Positions 1 to 5,533 of a stretch of DNA of 6,195 bases are shown here, in pieces; within the stretch, counting starts at the first letter, position 1, and each line of letters opens with the position of its first letter. The translations under genes were made by a program, and so were the position numbers. Source of the stretch: JAVXNW01 sp036645575. Its GTDB lineage: Bacteria; Bacillota; Clostridia; Christensenellales; Aristaeellaceae. Under the pieces are notes generated by a model. It was not told the origin of the DNA, searched no databases, and worked only from the letters and a program-made list of their open reading frames with translations. The stretch spans positions 1 through 6,195 of the forward strand of contig JAVXNW010000126.1 in NCBI GenBank assembly GCA_036645575.1. Reading direction: 5' to 3'.

Positions 1-114
1 CTGTGGCAGTAAACGTCCGTCAAGGCATTTGACGGGATCCCCGACAATACGCTGGACGCGAACGTGGTGACCGGGCAAAGGCGGAAAATCAGCTGGTTCC
101 AAGGCAAGGCATAG
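1..114 (+). CDS. 3' end of an unidentified gene, possibly frameshifted or decayed
   Basis: Reading frame 1 from base 13 to the TAG at 112-114 gives 33 residues, including the stretches FDGIPDNTLDANVVTG and RKISWFQGKA. The codons have mostly G or C at third positions, like the confirmed genes here, so the stretch looks coding. It has no start codon, so it would be the tail of a gene entering from the left. An in-frame TAA at 10-12 interrupts it, whereas frame 3 is open from the edge to the TGA at 30-32 (VAVNVRQGI), so a one-base shift around 12-27 would join the two frames. This could be a pseudogene or a sequencing error. The TAG lies 36 bases before the hairpin at 151-195, which would suit a terminator shared by convergent genes. 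I do not recognise the protein family. Confidence is low because the piece is short. Confidence 0.3.
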
Positions 115-150
115 CCTTCCCTGCTGGCCGCGAAAGCCCCATGCGCCGCA

Positions 151-195
151 AAGCGAACTGCCCGCGCTCCACCAGGGAGCGCGGGCAGTTCGCTT
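151..195. terminator. Perfect 20-bp hairpin, probable bidirectional terminator
   Basis: Bases 151-170 and 176-195 are perfect reverse complements around a 5-base loop (ACCAG on the plus strand). The loop-proximal 13 pairs are almost all G/C, while the outer pairs (AAGCGAA with TTCGCTT) are weaker and T-rich on the 3' side in either direction. On the minus strand the 3' arm runs TTCGCTTTG, a modest rather than classic U-tract. It lies 61 bases downstream of the aldolase stop at 257 and 36 bases downstream of the plus-strand TAG at 112-114, the expected place for a terminator between converging genes. The stem is certain from the sequence; its role is inferred from position. A dispersed palindromic element is the alternative. 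Confidence 0.7.
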
Positions 196-246
196 AGGAA
201 AACGCTGATTAAAGAACGTGCGGGATTTATTCAGCGGTTCCTTAGG
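193..246. repeat. Imperfect inverted repeat between operon end and terminator
   Basis: Bases 204-213 (GCTGATTAAA) and 226-235 (TTTATTCAGC) form an inverted repeat with 9 of 10 positions matching. Extending both arms outward to 193-213 and 226-246 gives 16 matches in 21, around a 12-base loop. It adjoins the long hairpin at 151-195, overlapping it by 3 bases, so the untranslated stretch after the aldolase stop is structured almost throughout. The 12-mer TATTCAGCGGTT in its right arm (228-239) recurs at 5513-5524, just after the regulator stop codon. I cannot tell whether it is a processing or stabilising 3' structure, or a copy of a small genomic repeat. Confidence 0.4.
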
Positions 247-256
247 CAGCGTCCGC

Positions 257-1045
257 TTACGAAAAGGCGCTGCGGAAGGCATCCACCGTGTCGATCGCGA
301 TTTTTCCAAGGCTGGTGGTGTCGGACATGGCGGCAATAAAGCTGTAGCCACGCTCGTATAGCTTCTTCGCCTGCGGGAAGCTGGACGCGACGGTGCCCAA
401 GAACTTGCCCGAAGCGAGCACCTTTTCCTCGATTAGGCCGATCGCCTGCTGCACCGCGGGCGCGGAGGGATTGCAGAAATAGCCCATGGAGGTGGAAAGG
501 TCCATCGGCCCCACGAAAATGCCGTCAATGCCCGAAACGCTCAGAATGGCATCGATTTGCGCCACCGCCTGCGGCGTCTCGATGGCGACCATCACCACGA
601 TCTCGGCATTGGCCTTAGACAGGTAGTTCATGCCGTTCATGCCAAAGCCGCCTGCGCGCGGCGAGGGCGCAATGCCCCGATAGCCCTCCGGGGGGTATTT
701 GCACGCCTTGACCACTTCTTCCGCCTCTTGGCCACCGTTTACATAGGGGACCAACAAGCCCTGAACGCCTGTATCAAGAATGCGCTTGATCGTCACGAGG
801 TCATTCCACGGCGCGCGCGCAAAGGGCACGACACCATAGGCGCTCATGGCTTGCAATTGCCCCAGCAGTGTCAGGATATCGCCCGGCCCGTGCTCCATGT
901 CCACCATGAGCCAGTCAAAGCCCGCCTTCGCCATGACTTCCGCCGTGATTCCGTTGGCGGCCTGTAGCCAAGCGCCGATTGTCGGCTCTCTTCTCAGCAG
1001 TTTTTCCTTCACCATGTTTTTAAATACTTCGTCTCGCTTTAGCAT
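257..1045 (-). CDS. HpcH/HpaI-family class II aldolase
   Basis: The 262-residue protein is a cytoplasmic TIM-barrel enzyme of the HpcH/HpaI family (2,4-dihydroxyhept-2-enedioate aldolase, GarL and YfaU relatives). These divalent-metal enzymes cleave 2-keto-3-deoxy or 4-hydroxy-2-keto acids to pyruvate and an aldehyde. Key residues are in place: His52 in FDWLMVDMEHG (general base region), Arg77 in PFARAPWN (pyruvate carboxylate), Glu156 in VAIETP and Asp182 in FVGPMDLS (metal ligands). The segment GVQGLLVPYV followed by CKYPPEGYRGIAPSPRA is the usual substrate and oligomer loop region. Length is normal and nothing is truncated. The ATG at 1045 has a GGAGAG ribosome site at 1053-1058, 7 bases away. 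It is the last gene of the operon, 84 bases after the transaldolase-like gene. Family assignment is secure; the aldehyde half of the substrate is unknown. Confidence 0.93.
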   Translation of the reverse strand: MLKRDEVFKNMVKEKLLRREPTIGAWLQAANGITAEVMAKAGFDWLMVDMEHGPGDILTLLGQLQAMSAYGVVPFARAPWNDLVTIKRILDTGVQGLLVPYVNGGQEAEEVVKACKYPPEGYRGIAPSPRAGGFGMNGMNYLSKANAEIVVMVAIETPQAVAQIDAILSVSGIDGIFVGPMDLSTSMGYFCNPSAPAVQQAIGLIEEKVLASGKFLGTVASSFPQAKKLYERGYSFIAAMSDTTSLGKIAIDTVDAFRSAFS

Positions 1046-1090
1046 CTTGATACTCTCCAGTCCAAAAACTGTTACTCCACGAGGGGAAAG

Positions 1091-1112
1091 GGCGCATCGA
1101 CGTCCGTGCGCC
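1091..1112. other. Small hairpin in the gap before the aldolase gene
   Basis: GGCGCA at 1091-1096 and TGCGCC at 1107-1112 pair perfectly around a 10-base loop. It sits in the only long gap inside the enzyme half of the operon, between the transaldolase-like stop at 1130 and the aldolase ribosome site at 1053-1058. No T-run follows on the minus strand, so it is not a standard terminator. It could be an mRNA processing or stability element, or chance in GC-rich DNA. Confidence 0.3.
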
Positions 1113-1129
1113 GGTGTTTTCCATGGGGG

Positions 1130-2176
1130 TTACCGGCACGCGCGGCGTTCCCGGACAAACTGCCTTGCGCTCTGCCAAGCGCTGGTGAACGAGCTTCTGA
1201 ACAGCTCGACTGGGCCAAACGCCTCGTATTCCTCGGGCGCCATGCCGTCCAGCATGTAGCCGCGCCGAAAGTCTTCCACCTTTGTAAGCAGCTCATCGAG
1301 TACTTTCTCGCTTGTGGGCGCGAAGAAGCGCTCCACAACCGGCGGGTTGGTCTGCAAAAGCGTCTCCGCCGTGCCCTTCCAGTTGATCGTGACGGCCGCG
1401 TTGGCCCCCACCATTTCGGTGAAGTGGTGAAGTCCCCTGGCGCCGCCGCCAATGAATCCCAGGGCGGGGCAGACGGTCTTGGTCAGCTTATACACCTTTT
1501 TCGCGACGATCATGCCCGCCTGCCAAAGCGCGTCAGGCGAAACGTCCAGATGCTCTTTCTCGGCCAACTTCGCAAGGTACTCGTCGTAAATGCCGGTGAT
1601 GTGCGAATAGTAGACGATGGGGGCCTGTCGGCTCGCGTCCGCGTATGGCTTGTAAACCCTTGCGACGTCGAGCGCCTGCCGCGCGGCAAAGACCTCGGTT
1701 GCGTTGATGGGCGCGCCATTTTGGAGCAGCACGTCAATCGCGCGCAGACCTTCCTCGATCACCGGCACCTTGACCATGACGTTTGCGCCCGCTTCGCGGT
1801 TGTACAGGCCCTGCCTGACGATCGTCTCAAACGCCTCGTCAAACGGATTTCCCTGAATGCTGACAAAGCCGATTTGCCCGCCGCTTTCCTCATAGATCGG
1901 CCGAAATATCTCGGCGATCTCGCCCACCAGCGCCCGCTGCGTGCGGATCAGCACCTCGTCGTCGTCTGTCGTCTCCGCGATAAATTGGTCGATGATGCGG
2001 CGCGCGTGCTCCTTGTCCTCCGGGTGATTGATCATCTTCCACACATAGGACGGGTTCTGCGTGCAGCCCACCGCGCCTGCCGAAATGGCCAGCTCCGCCT
2101 CTTTTTTGGTGACGTTGTTGACCCAAAAGCGCGTCGGCGTCTGATCGGACACCCGCTCAAAATATCCCTTGTTCAT
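1130..2176 (-). CDS. Transaldolase-family protein with altered active site
   Basis: The 348-residue protein has the class I transaldolase TIM-barrel signature: GCTQNPSYVW (34-46 region), VMVKVPVIEEG with Lys136 as the predicted Schiff-base lysine, and NATEVFAARQA (158-168). Compared from memory with E. coli TalB, Asn41 (N35), Lys136 (K132), Asn158 (N154), Thr160 (T156), Ser191 (S176) and Arg247 (R228) are kept. The catalytic aspartate D17 appears to be Asn20 or Asn21, the glutamate E96 appears to be Gln108 (VSIQGNP), phosphate-binding R181 falls at Ile196 and S226 at Gly245. Lysine chemistry therefore looks possible, but not ordinary pentose-phosphate transaldolase. The ATG at 2176 has AGGAGG at 2185-2190, 8 bases away, and follows tctA by 20 bases, so the two are co-transcribed. 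It probably acts in the cytoplasm on an intermediate of the imported acid. The exact reaction is unknown; an aldolase or a regulatory relic is possible. Confidence 0.85.
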   Translation of the reverse strand: MNKGYFERVSDQTPTRFWVNNVTKKEAELAISAGAVGCTQNPSYVWKMINHPEDKEHARRIIDQFIAETTDDDEVLIRTQRALVGEIAEIFRPIYEESGGQIGFVSIQGNPFDEAFETIVRQGLYNREAGANVMVKVPVIEEGLRAIDVLLQNGAPINATEVFAARQALDVARVYKPYADASRQAPIVYYSHITGIYDEYLAKLAEKEHLDVSPDALWQAGMIVAKKVYKLTKTVCPALGFIGGGARGLHHFTEMVGANAAVTINWKGTAETLLQTNPPVVERFFAPTSEKVLDELLTKVEDFRRGYMLDGMAPEEYEAFGPVELFRSSFTSAWQSARQFVRERRACR

Positions 2177-2196
2177 CGGCCCTTCCTCCTAAACAA

Positions 2197-3702
2197 TTAA
2201 TCTTCTTCCTTGGTGGCCGTCTCGCGCACCTTTTTGATGTTCGGAACCAACAGGATCACCATCAGGATGAACGCTACCGCCAGCAGCGCCGCGCTGATGG
2301 GCCGCTGCAAAAACACCATGAGGCTTCCGTCGGACAGGAACATGGTTCGCCGGAAATTCTCCTCGAGCATCGGCCCCAGGACGAACCCCAAGATCATGGG
2401 TGCGGCGGAAATGCCGATCTTCTTCAGGAAGAAGCCCACCACGCCCCACAGGAGCATCAGCCAGATGTTAAAGATGTTGTTGGCGCTGGCAAAGGCGCCG
2501 ATGCAACAGAACATGACAATCGCCGGAAACAAGAGCCTGTAGGGCACCTTGAGCAGGCTTGCCCACATCCGCACCATCGGAAGATTGATGACTAACAACA
2601 TGAAATTCCCAATCCACATACTGGCGACCAATCCCCAGTATAATTCCGGCTGATTTTGGATGACCAGCGGCCCCGGCTGGATCCCGTGGATCATCATCGC
2701 GCCGATCATCAGCGCCATCAGCGAGTTGGAGGGAATGCCCATCGTGAGCAGCGGAATAAACGAGGTCTGCGCGCCCGCGTTGTTGGCGGCCTCGGGTCCG
2801 GCGACCCCGCGAAGATCGCCCGTCCCAAACTTCTCCGGTTCGCGCGACAGCTTCTTCTCAAGCGCGTAGGAGGCAAACGGCGGAAGCGCCGCGCCGCCGC
2901 CCGGCAATACGCCCATGAACGAGCCCAATAGCGTCCCGCGAATGATGGACGGCATGCACGCCCCCATCTCCTGTCGGGTGGGCAATACGTTCTTGATCTT
3001 GTTTTTTACGATGTTCCTGTCCTGCTTGTTTTCAAGGTTTGCGAGCACCTCGCCCACGCCGAACAGACCCACCACGACCGGCACGAAGTCCATGCCCTCC
3101 GCAAGCTCCGGAAAGCCAAACGTCATTCTGGCCGCGCCGGAACTCACGTCGATGCCCACAAGCCCGCAAAGAACCCCCAGCAGCACCATCAGGATCGACT
3201 TGTACGGCGAACCGCCGCCCAATATGACCGCCGCCACCAGTCCCAACAGCATGAGTGAAAAGTATTCCGGCGAATTGAAGCGCAGCGCCAGCTTGGCCAG
3301 CGGTGTGCTGATCGCCGCCACGAGCAGCGTCGAGAAGGTGCCTGCGATAAAGGACGCGATTGCGGATATGCCCAGCGCCTTGCCGGCCTTTCCCTGCTTG
3401 GCCAGCTGGTGCCCGTCCAGGCACGTCACCACCGCCGATGTCTCTCCGGGCACGTTGACCAATATGGCGGAGGTCGATCCGCCGTACTGCGCGCCGTAGA
3501 ATATGCCGGCCAGCATGATGAGCGCCGACTCCGGCGGCATGCCGAAAGTGAACGGCAAGAGCATGGCCACCGTGTTGAGCGGCGAGATGCCCGGAAGCAC
3601 GCCGACCAACGTCCCAATCAACACCCCGAAGAAGCAATACAGCATGTTGATCGCCGAGAAGGCGACCGAGAACCCAAGCGACAGATTCTGAAAAAGTTCC
3701 AT
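2197..3702 (-). CDS. tctA: Tripartite tricarboxylate transporter large membrane subunit TctA
   Basis: The 501-residue, highly hydrophobic protein has about a dozen likely membrane segments and is the full usual length for TctA. The paired family signatures are present: GVLIGTLVGVLPGISPLNTVAMLLP and YGAQYGGSTSAILVNVPGE (residues about 26-87) in the first half, then GVLPGGGAALPPFASYALEKK, GPEAANNAGAQTSFIPLLTMGIPSN and MIHGIQPGP in the second. It forms the transport channel with TctB in the cytoplasmic membrane and receives a carboxylate ligand from TctC, with import driven by an ion gradient in characterised members. The ATG at 3702 has AAAGGAGG at 3708-3715, 5 bases away. It follows tctB by 21 bases and precedes the transaldolase-like gene by 20, a tight operon. 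The short charged tail (KVRETATKEED) is normal. The ligand cannot be predicted from this subunit. Confidence 0.97.
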   Translation of the reverse strand: MELFQNLSLGFSVAFSAINMLYCFFGVLIGTLVGVLPGISPLNTVAMLLPFTFGMPPESALIMLAGIFYGAQYGGSTSAILVNVPGETSAVVTCLDGHQLAKQGKAGKALGISAIASFIAGTFSTLLVAAISTPLAKLALRFNSPEYFSLMLLGLVAAVILGGGSPYKSILMVLLGVLCGLVGIDVSSGAARMTFGFPELAEGMDFVPVVVGLFGVGEVLANLENKQDRNIVKNKIKNVLPTRQEMGACMPSIIRGTLLGSFMGVLPGGGAALPPFASYALEKKLSREPEKFGTGDLRGVAGPEAANNAGAQTSFIPLLTMGIPSNSLMALMIGAMMIHGIQPGPLVIQNQPELYWGLVASMWIGNFMLLVINLPMVRMWASLLKVPYRLLFPAIVMFCCIGAFASANNIFNIWLMLLWGVVGFFLKKIGISAAPMILGFVLGPMLEENFRRTMFLSDGSLMVFLQRPISAALLAVAFILMVILLVPNIKKVRETATKEED

Positions 3703-3723
3703 ACAGTCCTCCTTTCTCCTGTG

Positions 3724-4194
3724 CTACAGGAATGTCGGCCAGATCGGCATGGGCAACTTGAGGCCCACGACAAACACGAGCGTTGTAAAGATCGCCAACG
3801 CAATTGGGTAGATGATCAGCTCTTTTTTCTTCGTATCCTCCCCCGCGAGCATGGACAACACCGCCAGCACGATGGTGGATACGACCACCCCAAATTTCGG
3901 GAGGAGCAGGGCGAACGCCGCAAACGAGGCAAGCACCAGAACCAGCGAGCGAACCTTTACCTTTTCGATCTTCACCTGACTTCTAAAGGCGTTTCTGATG
4001 ACGACCGCTATCCCCGACACGCCCAGAATGGTTGCCAGCACCTTGGGCATAAAGCCCGCCCCCATATCCATGGTCGTCCCCATCTGAAGGTTCCTTGTCT
4101 CAATCAGTACAAGGACGCTGACGCCGATCAAGAGCATTCCAAAGGCAATGTCCGGCCAGTTTCCCCGCTTGTTTTGGCTGTTTGACGCATTCAC
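3724..4194 (-). CDS. tctB: Tripartite tricarboxylate transporter small membrane subunit TctB
   Basis: This is a small hydrophobic protein of 156 residues in the TctB (DUF1468) family, the poorly conserved partner of TctA. It has four to five likely membrane segments: WPDIAFGMLLIGVSVLVLIE, then GAGFMPKVLATILGVSGIAVV, a long hydrophobic stretch from SLVLVLASF through LSMLAG, and ELIIYPIALAIFTTLVFVVG. The ending LKLPMPIWP is characteristic of the family. I chose the GTG at 4194 because GGAGGAGG at 4206-4213 lies just upstream at good spacing. The in-frame ATG at 4221 would give 165 residues, but it has no ribosome site upstream and would place the GGAGGAGG inside the gene. The gene follows tctC by 49 bases and ends 21 bases before tctA. 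Family identity rests on the hydrophobic pattern plus position between tctC and tctA. Confidence 0.93.
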   Translation of the reverse strand: MNASNSQNKRGNWPDIAFGMLLIGVSVLVLIETRNLQMGTTMDMGAGFMPKVLATILGVSGIAVVIRNAFRSQVKIEKVKVRSLVLVLASFAAFALLLPKFGVVVSTIVLAVLSMLAGEDTKKKELIIYPIALAIFTTLVFVVGLKLPMPIWPTFL

Positions 4195-4205
4195 GGCTGA
4201 TCGTC

Positions 4206-4213
4206 CCTCCTCC
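4206..4213 (-). promoter_or_regulatory. Ribosome binding site deciding the tctB start
   Basis: On the minus strand this reads GGAGGAGG and sits 11 bases upstream of the GTG at 4194, in the tctC-tctB gap. The upstream ATG at 4221 has only an AT-rich stretch before it (ACACATAACAG) and no purine-rich site. This favours the shorter, GTG-initiated TctB. Confidence 0.7.
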
Positions 4214-4243
4214 CATTTCATCTGTTATGTGTATTATGTGCGA

Positions 4244-5230
4244 TTATTTCTTGACGACGATGTCGTTTGCCTTGATGACTTCGGCCCAACGCGCGACGTT
4301 GGTCTCAATCCAGGTGCCCAGTTCCTCGGCGGGGCCGGTCTTGATCTCGGCGCCCAAGTTGATGATCTGGTCGCGAATCTCGGGGATCTGGACGATCTCG
4401 GCCAGCGCGGCGTTGATTTGATCGACGACTTCCTTGGGCGTTCCGGCGGTGGTCAGAAGACCCTGCCACGAGCCGCCCTCCGCTTCGGGTAGCTTCAGTT
4501 CCGCAAACGTGGGGACATCCGCCATATCCGGCAGCCGCTGGCCGCCGGTCAGCGCGATGCCGACCAACTGACCCTGCGCGACATAGGGCTTTGTGGCGGC
4601 GGCGCCGTTGAGGATCGCGTCGCACTCGTTGGACACGACGGCGCGGATGGCGTCAGAGCCGCCCTTGTAGGCGACGATCTTCCAGTCCAAACCCAGTTCC
4701 TGATTGAGCACCACATCGGTCAGGTGGTTTCCCGCGCCGACGCCCGAGTGCGCCACTTTGACTTTGCCGGGATTGGCCTTGGCGTAGGTGATCAGTTCCT
4801 CAACCGACTTGACCGGCAGGTTCGGGTTCACCGCCAGAATGTAGGGGGTGAAGGCGAGCATCGAAACCGGCGTCAGATCCTTGCGCGGATCATACGTCAG
4901 CTCGTAGAGGCTGGGGGAAATGGCCAGCGTGCCCACGTCCATCAGCAGAAGCGTGGTGCCGTCGGCGTTTGCGTGCGCCACGACGTCCGCCCCGAGGTTT
5001 CCGCCGGCGCCGGGTTTGTTTTCAACAATGACGTCCTGGCCAAGGGCCTTGGCGAGATGAGGGGATAGTATGCGCGCAAGAATATCCGAGGTGCCACCTG
5101 CCGCAAAGGGAACGATGATTCGTACCGTCGAATTGATCGCGCCCTCCGCGAACGCCGCCGTCCCCACCGTGGCAAGGACCATGAGCATAACCAACAACAG
5201 CGATACAACCTTCTTTACCTTACTAAACAT
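4244..5230 (-). CDS. tctC: TTT solute-binding protein TctC (Bug family)
   Basis: The 328-residue protein is the extracytoplasmic receptor that captures a carboxylate and delivers it to TctAB. Residues 1-28 form a signal peptide: MFSKVKK, a hydrophobic core, then TAAFA with likely cleavage after Ala28. There is no lipobox cysteine, so it is predicted to be a freely exported protein, not a lipoprotein. Bug-family landmarks follow in order: VRIIVPFAAGGTSDILAR, VIVENKPGAGGNLGADVVA, DGTTLLLMDVGTLAISPSLY, GVGAGNHLTDVVL, the ligand-side segment KGGSDAIRAVVSNECDAILNG, and ADVPTFAELKLPE. The ATG at 5230 has AGGAGGG at 5239-5245, 8 bases away. The frame stays open upstream to a TTG at 5512, but that would destroy the signal peptide and run through the operators. 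It is the first gene of the operon, behind a predicted regulated promoter. The ligand is not predictable. Confidence 0.96.
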   Translation of the reverse strand: MFSKVKKVVSLLLVMLMVLATVGTAAFAEGAINSTVRIIVPFAAGGTSDILARILSPHLAKALGQDVIVENKPGAGGNLGADVVAHANADGTTLLLMDVGTLAISPSLYELTYDPRKDLTPVSMLAFTPYILAVNPNLPVKSVEELITYAKANPGKVKVAHSGVGAGNHLTDVVLNQELGLDWKIVAYKGGSDAIRAVVSNECDAILNGAAATKPYVAQGQLVGIALTGGQRLPDMADVPTFAELKLPEAEGGSWQGLLTTAGTPKEVVDQINAALAEIVQIPEIRDQIINLGAEIKTGPAEELGTWIETNVARWAEVIKANDIVVKK

Positions 5231-5270
5231 GATTGATACCCTCCTAATTTTGATATTCTGATGAACCGGA

Positions 5271-5284
5271 CAAACAACTGTTTG
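5271..5284. other. 14-bp palindrome in the tctC leader
   Basis: CAAACAACTGTTTG has 6-base arms that are exact reverse complements around a 2-base centre. It lies about 40 bases upstream of the tctC start, inside the predicted untranslated leader. It does not resemble the operator pair at 5351-5373 and 5462-5484 and does not fit a cre-type catabolite site well. It could be a second regulator's site or chance. Confidence 0.25.
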
Positions 5285-5350
5285 ACCTTCCTTGACAGGC
5301 TTCTCGCGCCCTATTGCGCCAATTTTCCTCCTCTCTCGCCTTGCGTTCAA

Positions 5351-5373
5351 TTGATTATCTGTGATTATCAGAA
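5351..5373. promoter_or_regulatory. Operator-like site 1, overlapping the tct promoter
   Basis: The core TGATTATCTGTGATTATCA (5352-5370) is an 8-3-8 inverted repeat with 7 of 8 arm positions matching. It is also an exact direct repeat of TGATTATC with a 10-bp period (5352 and 5362). The 23-bp site matches the site at 5462-5484 at 20 positions. It is enclosed by a perfect outer inverted repeat, TTGCGTTC (5341-5348) and GAACGCAA (5375-5382). The inner site covers the predicted -10 box at 5354-5359 and the outer arm covers the -35, as expected for a repressor site. The likely ligand is the adjacent FCD/GntR regulator, which is an inference. Confidence 0.65.
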
Positions 5374-5382
5374 CGAACGCAA
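5354..5382 (-). promoter_or_regulatory. Predicted sigma-70 promoter of the tct operon
   Basis: On the minus strand TTGCGT (5382-5377) and GATAAT (5359-5354) are separated by exactly 17 bases. The -10 matches the consensus at 5 of 6 positions and the -35 at 3 of 6. A run of seven A residues (5389-5383) lies directly upstream, resembling an UP element. Transcription would begin near 5347 and leave a leader of about 117 bases before the tctC ATG. Overlap with operator-like site 1 suggests repression by occlusion. No better promoter was seen in the gap. Confidence 0.55.
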
Positions 5383-5461
5383 TTTTTTTACCGATCAACC
5401 CCATTTCCTCCGCTGCCCGCGCCGGGTTTCGCGGAATCGATCGAGGTGTGATGACCGCGCC

Positions 5462-5484
5462 TTGATTATCTCTGGTAATCAGAA
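5462..5484. promoter_or_regulatory. Operator-like site 2, upstream copy
   Basis: The core TGATTATCTCTGGTAATCA (5463-5481) is an 8-3-8 inverted repeat with 7 of 8 arm positions matching. It matches site 1 at 20 of 23 positions, including the flanking TT and GAA. The centres are 111 bp apart (5472 and 5361). It lies about 50 bases beyond the regulator stop codon and far upstream of the promoter, so it cannot occlude RNA polymerase directly. It may be an auxiliary site for looping or cooperative binding. Confidence 0.6.
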
Positions 5485-5533
5485 TTGATATGGGCTTTTT
5501 TCGCCCCCACAATATTCAGCGGTTGCCTGACTT

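Noticed and set aside
557..967. Plus-strand open frame of 136 codons
   Set aside because: It is antisense to the HpcH/HpaI aldolase, whose conserved motifs cover the same bases; no independent support.
1106..2200. Long open frame on the plus strand (364 codons)
   Set aside because: It lies antisense to the transaldolase-like gene, matches no family I recognise, is rich in Arg/His/Asp as expected for a GC-rich shadow frame, and lacks a ribosome site.
3409..4185. Plus-strand open frame of 258 codons
   Set aside because: It is antisense to the 5' part of tctA and to tctB, with highly charged, low-complexity composition typical of the reverse of membrane-protein codons.
4195..4221. ATG at 4221 as the tctB start
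   Set aside because: No ribosome site precedes it, while GGAGGAGG sits within the stretch it would translate and correctly precedes the GTG at 4194.
5341..5390. Plus-strand intrinsic terminator (TTGCGTTC/GAACGCAA hairpin followed by seven T)
   Set aside because: No plus-strand gene lies upstream to be terminated. The T-run reads as an A-tract above the -35 box on the minus strand, so the promoter/operator reading explains it better.
5492..5506. Terminator after the regulator gene
   Set aside because: Only a 4-bp GGGC/GCCC stem with a 7-base loop, and no T-run follows on the minus strand. Read-through from the regulator into the tct operon cannot be excluded.
5231..5512. N-terminal extension of tctC to a TTG at 5512 (94 extra residues)
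   Set aside because: It would bury the signal peptide inside the protein, ignores the strong AGGAGGG site before the ATG at 5230, and runs through the operators and promoter.
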